Positions 38,301 through 48,860 of a stretch of 64,000 nucleotides of DNA are shown here, piece after piece (position 1 is the first letter of the stretch; each line of letters starts with the position of its first letter). The translations under genes were made by a program, and so were the position numbers. Source of the DNA: Amphiura filiformis (lineage: Eukaryota > Echinodermata > Ophiuroidea > Amphilepidida > Amphiuridae); NCBI RefSeq assembly GCF_039555335.1, contig NC_092628.1, forward strand, positions 67,101,292-67,165,291. Direction: 5' to 3'. Below the pieces are notes generated by a model. The model saw only the letters and a program-made list of their open reading frames with translations, was not told where the DNA came from and searched no databases.

Positions 38301-40687
38301 GCACATCAGACATATCGAATTGCATTCTGAATACGAAGAATGTCATTCTGATATCAAATAATTTTGATTTTTGAAATTCGCAATTTAATACACATTTTAT
38401 GGCAAATCATTAAAATTGATATTTTTGATATTTAACAGTACTTGAAGTAAACTTTATAAATCTGATGATTTATACTTAAAGTGTATGTTGGTGGGATGAA
38501 AAGCCGACGATCAATTGAAAATGTTGACCTTCGTATTGAAAATATGGATTTTTTTCCCCAAAACACCAAAAAAAATTAGGTCTTTTTGGGAAAAAAATCC
38601 ATATCTTCAATATGAAAGGTCAAAATTTTCAATTGACCGTCGGCTTTTCCTCCCTGCTACATACACTTTAAGAATATATCATTAGATTTATATAATTTAC
38701 CGAGGACTGTTATATATCAAAATTTGAAAAAATATCAAATTTTTATAATTTGTCATAAAATTTGTATTATATTGTGATTTTCAAAAATGAAAATTATTTG
38801 ATATCAGAAAGACATGCTTCAGTATTCAGAATGCAATTCGACAGGTCCGAGGTGCTCTCATGTCCCACAAAAAATACTGTCGAAACGCAATAAACGCTCA
38901 TTTTAGATCCCTTAAAGCAATAATGTGCAATTTCCATAAAGAACAGTAAATTGTTTTCCACACAATGTTTAATTTCACTGATCACATTATATCCCTTTTA
39001 ATTTAGAGCCAAATAAAAATCAAACCCCTGTATAAATATATTTAAAGCATACTTTGAGATGTCAATGAATATTGAATTTTAATACTCATAACAATACATC
39101 TATGTATGAAGGACAATCATCAATCCAAAATATTATGAGTCCCGCCTATTACGAGCTGATCAGATTATTAGGTCATGCTCCTCTCTGACCCACCTTAATT
39201 ATGAAATAAATGATTGAATCACATATTTATGTATACATGTATTGGAAAGTGGAATGGTCATGAAGGAAGCAATAAAAGTTGATTGAACTGTGGACATTAC
39301 CTTGATTGTGCATATTCCTGAAGTCTTCAATTTCTTAATGTCAGCAGCATTCTATGGGATCAAATATAAATTAATTAATTAGCAAACATCAATATTATCA
39401 AAATGGAAGGCTGAGCGACAGAGAGGGAGGGGGAGAGATATGGTGAGAGCAAAGAAATAAGCCTCTTTGAAGTATGGCAGGCACAAAAGGAGAGGCGTGC
39501 TTTGGAGTGAGTAAACTTTTGTCAGCTGAGAAAGCATACAAAGGTTTACTCACTCCAAAGTATGCCCTCTCATTTTGTGCCCGCCATACTCAAAAAGGGC
39601 TTATATCATCCTCTACTCCGATACAACGCTTTTTCATTTATTATAGACTCATGGGCAATCATTTAATAATCAGTGATCATGCATCTCATTGAGGTGTACA
39701 AACAAACAAAAAATATGGTTGAATTTCATTAAAACTTTTGTTTATTTTAAAATCATATGTTTATTTTGGTACAAGGTTGGTATTTGTTTGCCCATATTCC
39801 TATGCTTCTTGACAGTTTACACAAAGTTTATGTCATTAACTTCATATTTACAAATATGAGAAACCTGGGGGGGGGGAACACTTCAATATGAGAATATGAA
39901 ATTGATATAGGTGTAGGGCTGACACTTTCACTGTAAGGGGCATTCGGTGAGTGCAAAATGTAAAAATATAGGGTCATTAGGCAAGAGCATGATTTTTGTC
40001 ATTCGGTGAGAGCAAAATGTAAAAAATATGGGGTCACAGAAACCTCAACCATGGAATTTCTAGTTCTAAATGGCTTCAAATTTCTTTGTTTTTTCAAAAT
40101 AAGTAACAAAATCAGTGTTAAATGAAAGTTGCTTTTCAAATTGAAAAATAAGGGTCTTTGGGTGACATATCAAATGGAAAAATAAAGGGTCTTCGGGTGA
40201 CAGAGCATGGGTTATTAAACAAATATGGGGTCTTCGGGTGACAGCAACACTTAAAAAGGGGTCTTAACAGCCCTACATATGCATTACCTCCAAAGTGGGA
40301 GTACCACCTCCAGGTGAGAAACCTTTCCAATGAAAGATGTGAACAAAACGAAGTAGCACTATTACTTGCATTTTGAACTTACAGTGGAATATAATGTTAA
40401 TAATATTTAGAAGTGGTACCATACTCACAATTCCATGGTTTTGTAACAGGTCTATATCTTGAAAGAATGATTCCTGAAATAGAAAAAACACCACAATTAC
40501 TTTTGATACACATTCTTAAAATGCACATCAGGAGCTATCAGAGGAACGGTTTTCCTCTCCAATTTTCCATGTTTTCTTTCAGAATGTTTGTAATTAAAGA
40601 ACTATGAAGTATACAAACCTCCTCATCATCCATGTTCTCCATATTCTCTTCCACTACTTGGTCCTGTACCATATTTGAATCCATCAT
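29337..40687 (-). CDS. DMC1: Meiotic recombinase DMC1, complete, 346 aa
   Basis: Coding exons in transcript order: 40687-40619, 40473-40429, 39351-39301, 38149-38054, 37633-37551, 37347-37295, 33825-33711, 33029-32938, 31387-31314, 31054-30940, 30667-30607, 30260-30144, 29406-29337 (stop TAG). All junctions keep phase; the sum is 1,041 bp, 346 aa, against 340 in human. DMC1 forms ATP-dependent filaments on resected DNA in meiosis and pairs homologous chromosomes. Seen: acidic N terminus with [15 protein letters not shown]; helix-hairpin-helix region ([42 protein letters not shown]); Walker A GEFRTGKT; Walker [14 protein letters not shown]2 region [19 protein letters not shown] terminus [23 protein letters not shown] and the [11 protein letters not shown] linker match DMC1 rather than RAD51. 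The start is the first of two adjacent ATGs. An acceptor at 40,749 implies an upstream noncoding exon. Introns are rich in repeats, but the frame is intact. Confidence 0.97.
29458..29743. mobile_element. Probable degenerate member of the CAGTGGCGTAGC hAT MITE family
   Basis: The right end reads GCTACGCCATTG, followed by ACAGTAAT. The left side has ACAGTATT before a decayed terminus (GGCTATAGCCAGG) and a G run. This gives an imperfect 8-bp duplication. It lies just upstream (minus strand) of the last DMC1 exon. Confidence 0.5.
31511..32706. mobile_element. 1.2-kb element with CAGGGTG..CACCCTG ends in a DMC1 intron
   Basis: Starts CAGGGTGCCTCAAAAG and ends CTTTTGGGACACCCTG, imperfect inverted termini. 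No transposase frame was found. It carries an internal minisatellite at 31,990-32,245. Confidence 0.6.
31990..32245. repeat. Minisatellite, four copies of ~62-66 bp
   Basis: Each unit contains CCCAATTAAGGAGAACAAT, TTGCTTTCCATTA and TTCTAAAATCCA in that order. The middle two copies are almost identical; the outer two have small indels. Confidence 0.85.
35073..35232. mobile_element. 160-bp MITE inserted in the minisatellite
   Basis: Begins CAGGGGTGTGATCAAAG and ends GAATCACACCCCTG. The flanks CTACCT (35067-35072 and 35233-35238) are duplicated within what was one minisatellite unit. Confidence 0.8.
35357..35909. mobile_element. 553-bp near-perfect palindromic MITE, hAT-like (8-bp TSD)
   Basis: Ends are TAAGGCTGTGAC and GTCACAGCCTTA. 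ATTTATAC is duplicated exactly at 35349-35356 and 35910-35917. Most of the left half is mirrored in the right half around about 35,660 (AATGCATT..AATGCATT), including a poly-A/poly-T pair and a CCTAGACCTAAATGCTAGGA block. Outer arms contain CGGGTACCCG words. It is inserted in the minisatellite. Confidence 0.9.
35983..37019. mobile_element. 1.04-kb element with 44-bp TIRs carrying a LINE fragment
   Basis: The left TIR (35983-36026), starting ATTAATAGGTAAATTTTCAC, and the right TIR (36976-37019) are inverse copies with one mismatch. Weaker inverted similarity continues inward. A minus-strand LINE 3' fragment occupies the centre. It is inserted in the DMC1 minisatellite. Confidence 0.85.
36150..36735 (-). 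mobile_element. LINE 3'-end fragment (RT C terminus), frameshifted
   Basis: Minus-strand translation gives [35 protein letters not shown] and [10 protein letters not shown]. After a frame change it gives [20 protein letters not shown] and [10 protein letters not shown], then a stop. This is the standard C-terminal end of CR1/L2-like reverse transcriptases. The 3' tail has a GCGCTATATAAGAGTCG stretch and ends in (ATT)n. It is a truncated relic. Confidence 0.85.
38250..38915. mobile_element. Palindromic MITE in a DMC1 intron
   Basis: The left arm (TTAAGGGCTGGGGTATGAGCG) and right arm (CGCTCATTTTAGATCCCTTAA) are imperfect inverses. The pairing continues through GACAGTATT/AATACTGTC, TGATATCAAATAATTTT and its inverse, and AAAGCCGACG/CGTCGGCTTTT to the centre near 38,575. 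It is non-coding. Confidence 0.85.
39459..39603. mobile_element. 145-bp hairpin element
   Basis: The left arm TTTGAAGTATGGCAGGCACA pairs with TGTGCCCGCCATACTCAAAA. The inner pair TTGGAGTGAGTAAAC/GTTTACTCACTCCAA is perfect. It is a compact foldback in the DMC1 intron. Confidence 0.8.
39911..40276. mobile_element. MITE with TGTAGGGCTG..CAGCCCTACA ends
   Basis: Ten-base perfect inverted ends. The interior has repeated words (ATTCGGTGAG..GCAAAATGTAAAAA twice; GTCTTCGGGTGACA twice), so it is built from short internal duplications. Confidence 0.65.
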
Positions 40688-41270
40688 CTTGTTTTTCTTA
40701 TTTGTCACAAATAGATGCTGTCCTACAAACTCAGTTATAAAATAATTTCTGAAAAACAAACAAATGATTGACAGTCAGACATGGTCCATGCCAATATTCT
40801 TGTTTTCCAAAATGGCTTCCTATACAGCGCCAAATTGGTAGGTCTCATTTTAATCCATTGCAGATTGTACATTGTGATGTGATCATGCCAAATGACTGAG
40901 CCTGAACCCCTATTTTTACAGATGAGGAGAAAATGTGTCATGTGTAATACTTTGTTTCTGTAATTATCACTTAAGGTCAACACTCATGACAACAAGACGG
41001 TTGACCTGTTGGTTGTCCGCACGGCTCGTAGTAGGCGACCTTGTCACTAATGTTTTTATAGTTTCTTTGCGAAAAGGTAGAAAATAGAGCCAATTTAGGC
41101 ATTATAGACGAACTGTGCAGAAAGTCCTTGCAGCTTGCATGCTTGACAGGAAAAGGATGGCAGGCTAGGTCTAAGCTAGACCAGGTACCGTCATAGTTTC
41201 TTTTTATGTACGCCTAGCCTCATGCATGCATGGGACATGGCCTATAGCCATGAGTTTTTGCAGGAATGCT

Positions 41271-41934
41271 CAGTGGCGTAACCAGTGAGGACACAAAAAT
41301 AACTGGGAAGAAGAGTAAAAAAAATAGGGAAGGGAAAAGGGGGGAGGAGAGAAAAGAGGAGGAAAGAAAAAGAGGGAAGAGAAGGGGAAAGAAGAGAAAA
41401 AGAGGGAAGAAAAGGGAAGGAGGGAAAGAAAGAGGGAAGAGAAAGGGGAAGGGAGAAGAAAAAGGAAAGGGGAAGGAAGAAGAGAAAAGGAAAGAAAAAG
41501 AGAAAGAATTTCATAGTGGTAATAGACACAGACCCAAAGTGAAATACCTGTAGCAGTAGCACTGTTAAACTTAAATCTTTTTTTTTTTTTACATAAAGAC
41601 TACAAAGGCCTAGTGTCTCACCATATTGTATAATTTATCAATTTTAGTTTGAATTTTTGCACATTATTTGTTTACTAGGATGTTAGTATGATGAGAATGA
41701 AAATGAAAATCTAAAATCAAGGATAACTGTTGTAGCAACTTCAAACAAATCTATACTACTTTCATTGTGAAATTTGTACTTTGAAACACTGTTATTTTAG
41801 CTTTAATGCCCTGGACCCCACCCGTTTAACGTTTCACAGCAAGCTGCTCACACTTAAATACTACAACTTTTGATCAGAAATTTGGAAATTTTGAAATCTT
41901 GCCCCCCGGAAGGTCAGGTCTGGTTACGCCCCTG
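41271..41934. mobile_element. hAT-type MITE (CAGTGGCGTAACCAG ends, 8-bp TSD) with purine tract
   Basis: Begins CAGTGGCGTAACCAG and ends CTGGTTACGCCCCTG. GGAATGCT is duplicated exactly at 41263-41270 and 41935-41942. The interior includes a ~200-bp strand-asymmetric A/G tract (41,309-41,508), which opens meaningless Lys/Glu/Arg frames. Same family as 10,908. Confidence 0.9.
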
Positions 41935-42004
41935 GGAATGCTAAGCATGCAAGCCTAGCCCTAGGCCTAAAGCCATCATTTTTGTAAATTTTGATTTTAT
42001 GACA

Positions 42005-42790
42005 TTAAGGCCCTTCGCACTTGATTATTAGTTTCCTGTTTACCGCCTCAAGCGTCCAAAATTGAAAATCTCAAAATAATTAATTATTTTATTTTTATTT
42101 CTAATTTTCTCCTTTAAAATAACTTTCAGCTACTTCTAGTTACTTGCCATTTTCTGACTTTAATAATATCAACAATAAGGCCGTGTAAAATTAATATTTT
42201 GGTTCTCGTCCCTCCTCCTCAATTTCTGGGATTTGTCAGATTTTTTTTTTTTTAGATTTTCAATTTTTTTAGACTTTGGAATGATTTATGAAATCTTCAT
42301 ACATATAAATAAGTTTATTAGAGAACAAGCATCACTTCCAAGTCTTTTGTGGTACTCTAGGGGTTTATCCCTTAGAATCTCACATTTGAAAAAAAAAAAG
42401 GGCCTCATCGTTTCCTCGAGCACTGTTGGAGAAGACCGAAAACTACTGACAATGCTAATTTTACATTGAAAAAAAAAAAAAAAAAAAAAAACACCTCCTC
42501 CCTCATCAATTCATGAAAATCCTCTGGACGAGAACCAAAACATTAATTTTATACGGCCTAATGATGAATAAACAAAGAGTACAACTACACCTTCACTTAT
42601 TTATAAAATCAAATATTGTTGTGAAATAATTAAATGCCCGCTCTAGTCAAAACGAGTCAATAGTTGCTTGTAAGAGTTCAAACTAAATAAAGAAAATAAA
42701 AGATAATTAATAATTAATAATTAAAACTCACCTCATCCCTTTTTCAAAATCTTCAACAGGAAACTAACAATCAAGTGTGAAGGGCCTAAT
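42005..42790. mobile_element. MITE with 36-bp TIRs, hosting a second MITE
   Basis: The left end contains AAGGCCCTTCGCACTTGATT and AGTTTCCTGTT. The right end is the inverse (AACAGGAAACT..AATCAAGTGTGAAGGGCCT). The element at 42,176 sits inside it. Confidence 0.8.
42176..42561. mobile_element. MITE nested in the 42,005 element
   Basis: The left arm TAAGGCCGTGTAAAATTAAT continues to GGTTCTCGTCC. The right arm GGACGAGAACC to ATTAATTTTATACGGCCTA is its inverse. Poly-T and poly-A tracts sit symmetrically inside. Confidence 0.8.
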
Positions 42791-42812
42791 CATGATTAAT
42801 GAATGATTCCAA

Positions 42813-43467
42813 TATAGCTAAAATAATAGTTTCTCGATCATGAGATGCACCCCCAGCTCTTCCCCCCCCCCCACCAGTAAAAACCCAAAATTACAAAATT
42901 TTCACCTTTTTGCGGTAATTTTGCGCAAAATTTGTTGATTTTGCTCCTCCTGAAATTCACTTTGCCCCCTCAATGCCCCGGAAAAAAAAATTCCTGGCGC
43001 TGCCACTGGCGCTACCCAAAGCAAAGCGTGTGTGGTAGCCTAGGTAGTTGTATCATGCCAACGCAATAAGCCAAATCGGCATTGGAAGTTCAAGTTGCAA
43101 TGCATTGTAGGACAGTTTTTGCAGTTTTGGGACACTTTGTCTAAGTTGACCTTTCAGAAAATTCAGAAATATTGGGTTTTTGTACAATTTACATACAAAA
43201 TATAATCTAAAATGTTTTACAATAATTAAAACAAATATAAAAAATATTATTATTTTATAAATTAATTATTTAGTATTTTTAATGATCAACATTATGACAA
43301 TAATAAGAAAATTTTAAAATAATAATTACGTCAATTTCCCCGATATGTCAGAGGTCAAAGTGTCCCAAAACTGCTCTCAAAAACCGGATGTTAGAATGGC
43401 GATTGGGCTTATTGTCACTGCGTGCCTATTGAGCTCTCATGATCGAGAAACTGTTATTTTAGCTGTA
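42813..43467. mobile_element. MITE with TATAGCTAAAATAATAG ends
   Basis: The left end runs from TATAGCTAAAATAATAG through TTTCTCGATCATGAGA. The right end (TCTCATGATCGAGAAAC..TTTTAGCTGTA) is the inverse. It shares the CTCGATCATGAG terminal block with the 44,003 element. It contains C runs and a GCCACTGGCGCTACC remnant. Confidence 0.7.
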
Positions 43468-43857
43468 ACAAAGAATAGATTTAATATAATTTTCAGCACA
43501 GCACTTCAGCTGTCTGCCAATCGACCAATTTGGTGCAGTTAATGGCGCAATATGGAAATATGGGTTATTTTTGGCTAATTGAATCAAATCATCATCGCAT
43601 CATGAGCGGTCCTGCATACACTGGACCATCCATGGGACAGTTAGCAGCCTCACGCTTAGCCTAGCTTAGCCCAGGCATTCTCTTGGTTGTACTGACGTCA
43701 CAAAGGGGAAATAGCCTTGTAAAACCAGTGTGCGCATGTGCAGTTACCCTTTCTCGACCTGGTTGCTATGCGCGCGCTTGTGCAAAGGGGACGAAAGGGA
43801 CAATGTTTCCGGATGTCCGACCGAGTGAATGTTAGGCCCAGCCTTATATTATAGTGG

Positions 43858-44398
43858 GAATTCCAATTGAATGAACGCAGCTTTCAATAGCGTGACAAAT
43901 TTTTGCGTACACTGCGCGATGTACGCCAGCGTGTGCGACTGTGCGTGAGCATGTGAGTAACGCGGAAGTGAATCCAACCATGCCAACACATTTGTGATTG
44001 GTTATAGCCAAAATATTAAATTCTCGATCATGAGTGCCAACTTGGGTACGCACAGTTATTTGCGCCGAGCGTACTACGCAATTACCGGCGCTTACGGCGC
44101 AAACACAGCTTTTGAGAATCATGAGAATTGACCAATCACACGGTCGTTGCTAGGCAAGGTCAAGGTTCGGTCATGCAGGTCGCGCGATCGTGTTATTCTA
44201 TGAAAAGTACGCTGAGGCCATGGACGCAGAAGGTACATCCTCTCAGTCTCATGATCGAGAAATTGTTATTTTGGCTATAGTATAGCATTGACTTGTATCC
44301 AAGGTCGTGCGTTCGCGTTGTAGTTTGAAATACGCGATATACGATCGCGGTTGGATCGAGTGCAGCTGTTGAAAGATGTGTTCATTCAATTGGAATTC
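43858..44398. mobile_element. MITE with GAATTCCAATTGAATGAAC ends, interrupted copy
   Basis: The ends are GAATTCCAATTGAATGAAC and its inverse GTTCATTCAATTGGAATTC. The body is CpG-rich. An uninterrupted relative at 59,220 lacks the segment 44,003-44,279, showing that segment is a later insertion. Confidence 0.85.
44003..44279. mobile_element. MITE nested in the 43,858 element
   Basis: Starts TATAGCCAAAATATTAAATT followed by CTCGATCATGAG. It ends with the inverse CTCATGATCGAGAAATTG and TTTTGGCTATA. It is absent from the related copy at 59,220. Confidence 0.85.
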
Positions 44399-44401
44399 TT
44401 A

Positions 44402-44775
44402 CTATTCTGTCGGTCCGTGCCACGTCACTTCCGGTTGATGATGCGACTCACGGTCAAGTGAAAACATTCGATTTTTGTTGATGATTTCTGTCATTGGTGT
44501 TATGTAAATTTCGATCGCAAATAGTCAGTGGAATCAAACAACCGTTTCTAAGTCTTCAGAGTGGAAGACACTTACTTGATTTACCGTTTATATACTGACA
44601 AACTTAAAATTAAATTCAATGGTCGAAAGTGTCGTTTTTTCCGAAATTGAGGTCACTCCAGCAACATCGCTATGTAGCCTCCTTCACAGCCGGTTTCTGT
44701 TGTTCACAACAAACCGTGAGCCACATGCAGTTTGGGCCCGAGACTATAGCTAGCCCGGATGTCCGACCGACAGAA
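44402..44775. mobile_element. Inverted-repeat element with ATTCTGTCGGTC ends
   Basis: The left end ATTCTGTCGGTCCGTGCC is mirrored by GTCCGACCGACAGAAT. A similar CCGGATGTCCGACCGAGTGAAT lies at 43,810. It is non-coding. Confidence 0.6.
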
Positions 44776-44797
44776 TACACATTGTACAATGTATAAG

Positions 44798-45911
44798 CAT
44801 GGAGGTATATAAATAAATGGAGAATGATCTAGCCAAGCCTCTTTTGTACTACGTTGGTTATGACCAATTATTGTTGAATAGGCAATTTCAGGGGATATTG
44901 ATTATGCTAAGCTGATTGCATTGTTAAGTCTGTTTCACTGGTCATTTATTTCAATGGGGTGCTAAATGCAGTTACTTATAATGTTTATTGGAAAGTGCTC
45001 ATGTTTAAAAAAATTTAATATCAAAATGTCATTTTCGCCAAAAAATTGCATTGAAATCAGTCTTTTTGAATAAAATAAACACCCTATCTGTAGGCCTATA
45101 TATGTGTTCATATTGTGACCCCCTACATTTTGGTCATGATTCTTGAAAAATTAAATTAGGCTATGACCCCTATTGTTCTTTCCAAAAGTTATGACCCCCC
45201 TGGTATAGGCCTATTTGGACCCCCCCCCCCCCTCCAAAGAAAATGATGGCCCCTAATAATATTAATAATCATTTAGGCCTAAATACTGATAATTATTTAT
45301 TATAAAATGAGAAGTTTAATGATGATGAAAAGATTTTAGCTGAATTCGAAGTACTTCCGGTAAATTTTACTCGCTCTTAACTCAATTGGCCCAAATTATT
45401 TAACATAATTTTTTCACAATCGGAAGGTAAAAAGCGTTATGCTTTCATTTGCACTATATTTGAACTCCTCAGACCCCTTAAAAGATTAATATATGAACAT
45501 GAAAACTAAGTATATTTGTCAAGTTACGGCACAACTAGTGTTGAAAACAGTTTCATAACTTGAGAACAGAACATCCAAATTTCATCGGGTTTTCGCACAA
45601 TCATGCATTGAAACTATAAGCTATCAAAACTGGCGACTTTGAACAGCTAATTGACTAGCTTACGTCATTATACAGTCTCTTTTACAAGCCTTCGATGCGG
45701 GTCAATGTAAGGTCAATTCCTATGAGGAAATTTTGGGAGTGACGATCAATGAACCATGGTAGAGTCTCATAACCATCGTGGAGATCAATAGCTTGGCTGA
45801 AGTGGCTAGTCATTCAAGTTTGGTGACTCATTGAATAGAGGTAATAGGATAATCTCCACTTAAGAGATTAGAATTCTGGCGATCATTCTCCATTTATTTA
45901 TATACCTCCAT
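44798..45911. mobile_element. 1.1-kb element with 32-bp perfect inverted ends
   Basis: The left end CATGGAGGTATATAAATAAA continues to TGGAGAATGATC. The right end (GATCATTCTCCA..ACCTCCATG) is its inverse. No transposase frame was seen. Confidence 0.8.
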
Positions 45912-46097
45912 GGTATAAGTATCATGGTACATGGACATGCCACATGGTATGCCGGGACCAGGAGCTAAAATGTGTGTAGTGTAAAATATTGGATACACCA
46001 GGAGTCAAAACTGGGTAACCATGGGGTAAAAAAAGCCTGGGTGCCTGGTTAATATAAGCCTTGGTTAGGCCTAATTTGTAATTTAGGAAATAAATAT

Positions 46098-46709
46098 TAA
46101 AGGCCAATTCCATGCCAAAAGTGCCTTTTGTAACGTCCGTAACAAAATTTTGGAACATTATTGCTCAAAACAGGAGCATTTATTTCAAACTTGCTAATCA
46201 TGCCTCCATAGATTGATGTCAGACCTACTTCAAGATAGTAAAAAAAAAAATCTGAGGAAGCACCTTGACAGTTTTTTTTTCAGTTTGAAAAAAGCGTTCA
46301 CGGACGTTATGAAAAATGTAACGTCCGTAACATAAATCAACAGTGTAGCACGATACAGGAGTATTAATTTCAAACTTGCTTTTCATGTTTACATAGAATG
46401 GAGTCAGGGCTTGCTCAATATTGTTAACAGAAAAAAATAAAACACAGAACTGTATGGAGATTTAAGGATATGTACCATCTGTCAAAAGGCAGGCACTTTG
46501 GCGTAACGTCCGTGCGCTGTTTCTAATTTCTGTAGCTAATTAACTAAGAAAGCCAAAACAAAACTGCTTTATATATTGAACATTAGAGTGTGTACTAGTA
46601 GCATACTAAGAAATAAAGTGTTATCCTAACAGCAAACATATGTGCTATTCACTTAAAAGTTGCAAGTTGCATGTATCTGTAACGTCCGTAACGGTGGAAT
46701 TGGCCTAAA
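46098..46709. mobile_element. Element with TTAAAGGCCAATTCCA ends and internal ~185-bp tandem units
   Basis: Inverted ends GGCCAATTCCA/TGGAATTGGCC bound three to four diverged tandem units. Each unit is marked by GTAACGTCCGTAAC or a close variant (46,131, 46,318, 46,503, 46,678). Units share CAGGAG(C/T)ATT and TTTCAAACTTGCT words. It is non-coding. Confidence 0.75.
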
Positions 46710-47203
46710 GTGAAAAAAAGCCTTAAATTAAAATTTGATTTGCATCAAATTGACCTGTTTGAGTCGGAACTTCACGGTCCAGTACGGCTCATCTTTTTTT
46801 ATATAACCACAGAGGTCTCATACCTTGATCAAAGAAGGTCTCAGTCAATTCTTGATCTGTTGCCTCTGATTCCTGTTTGTGTTTATATGTGTTTTGTGCC
46901 TACATTAATTTGCAAAAGCATCACCATCACGGTCGGTCGTTCGCGTCGTCTGCTTTGCAGTACTTTTTAAGCAAGCATGGGCAAATCGATTTCTGAAATG
47001 TGAAACTCTGCCGACGTAGTAGTACGACAGGTTACAGTAAAACCGTAACATTTTATGACAAAAGTGTGAATGTTTATAGATATTCGAAATTTACTACCAG
47101 TAATTGATCACATCACTGCACTGTTCACCAGGGAAAAGACAAACAACTCATCATTAGTTATTGACTTCAACTTGGTGCACCAAAGTGTTGGTCATCCGGC
47201 TGG

Positions 47204-47476
47204 CAGTGGCGCGCGACACTAGGCCTATAGGGGGAAAGGGGCCTGGGAGATTTGCCCCCCCCCCATATTTTTCTTGCCCCTCCCACTTTTAAGGCCTTGT
47301 CAAGCTTAAAATCCCCAAAGTACGACAAATTCAACATTTCGCTGACCCCCCCCCCTTTTCCCCACTGAAATTCACATTGTCCCTCTTATCTTCAATTAGG
47401 TTTTTTTTGTTACATTTATTTCACATTTGTGTTTCAAGTGTGCCCCCCTGGCACCATAAACCTACCTGCGCCACTG
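47204..47476. mobile_element. Probable CAGTGGCG-type MITE
   Basis: Starts CAGTGGCGCG and ends CGCCACTG, with the C/G homopolymer-rich body typical of the 10,908/41,271 family. The flanks do not show a clean 8-bp duplication. Confidence 0.5.
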
Positions 47477-48134
47477 ATCCAAACTAAACTTCCGGGACTA
47501 AACTAAACCTATTTAAATGTCTCGTTGGGTATCAGGATGTAGGCCTATTTTCAACTGCATTAGTGGGTTATTTGCAGACTATAACATTCATCGTCTCTGC
47601 TTGTGATGAACAACCGTCATTGGGTCGGAATCATGAAAATATTTTTGCACTGGTTACAGTGTGCCATGGGGTGCCATCACTGCCATGGCATCAGTATCGG
47701 TTCCCATGTCAGTCGCATTGCTATGACAGGATCATGCTCTGAAGTTCTAAAGACAAACATGTTCAAAAGGTCATTTTGGACACAACACATATAGAGTGTA
47801 CCCCAGGGAAAGCCCAGATTGGAAGATGATGGCCCTTTTTTAACACATAAATTTCTCTGTGCTTTTAATTAATTTCTCAGTGCGAATACAAACGGACTTT
47901 CCCCTGTTTGAAAGACCAGCATGTTCAGCAATAAAAGCCTGATTGTGTCATTCGAGAGGTCGTGTGCGCAAAAATGGGCCAATGATAAAAATCACACAAA
48001 AAATTATGACCGTATAAATTCCAACTCCTTGAGCCATAGTGAAGATATAATAGTCAAAAGTGGATTGCACTTTCACATATACATTCAGAATAAATTTAAC
48101 AACATTTTAATATTTTGAAGGCCGTTTAGTACTT

Positions 48135-48423
48135 TAGGGACCGTTCACAAACACTTGTAAGGGGGGCCTGATGCAAAAAGGGGGGGGGGGCACTGAAAAT
48201 TTTTCACCCTCCTAAGGGGGGCCTGAAAAAATGACCACGATTTTTCCTGGGAAAATGGAGTTTAGGCCTATATGCTTTTCTATGGGGTTGACCGATAATT
48301 TTCATGTCGAAAAAGGGGGCCCTGAAATTTTCGAGGTCTGTAAAGGGGGGGCCGAAAAATGTTCGTGATAAAAATTTTTTGCATCAGGCCTCCCCCCTTA
48401 CAAGTGTTTGTGAATGGTCCCTT
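48135..48423. mobile_element. MITE with ~45-bp inverted ends (TAGGGACC..GGTCCCT)
   Basis: The left end reads AGGGACCGTTCACAAACACT then TGTAAGGGGGGCCTGATGCA. The right end is its inverse with minor differences. It lies about 440 bp upstream of the SNU13 start codon. Confidence 0.85.
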
Positions 48424-48860
48424 ATGCGATTAGCTAAGTATGGTTGAAAATAAACTTTTTTAAATAAAGCTGCTGTACTACACGTGGTTAAGGAATATAT
48501 CGATTTGCTCATACTAAATGATAGTGTGTTTCTGGTATGTTGTAAGCATCGTAAGCCTTGATTGATTAAAATTTGCTATAAATGATATATAAAGCAATGT
48601 AAAATTATCTAATTTACAGTCAAGAATGATAATACATATATAAAGCATTTGACTTTTCAACTTTTGTACTTTTGAGACCAATAAATTTATTTTTTACAAT
48701 AATATAGGGAATTTATATCCTGACGCTAAAAATAGATTTTATTGCTTGTGATTGCACGTGTGATCAACGTAGTAGAAGTTTGCATCCTCCGTGAAGCGAA
48801 AAGCCGAGAGGACAGCAATTTTCATTGTTTCCACCTACTTACTCATTATAAACATAAACC

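Larger units (their letters stand above)
40750..48860. other. Intergenic region between divergent DMC1 and SNU13, mostly transposon-derived
   Basis: Holds the unseen DMC1 5' noncoding exon(s) and both promoters. No conserved protein-coding exon was recognised. Content is chiefly nested MITEs at 41,271, 42,005, 42,813, 43,858, 44,402, 44,798, 46,098, 47,204 and 48,135. The span 43,600-44,760 is markedly richer in CpG and GC than its surroundings. In 46,710-47,200 and 47,480-48,130 I see nothing specific. Confidence 0.6.

Noticed and set aside
41242-41562. Lys/Glu/Arg-rich and Phe/Pro-rich open frames
   Set aside because: Purine tract inside a hAT MITE.
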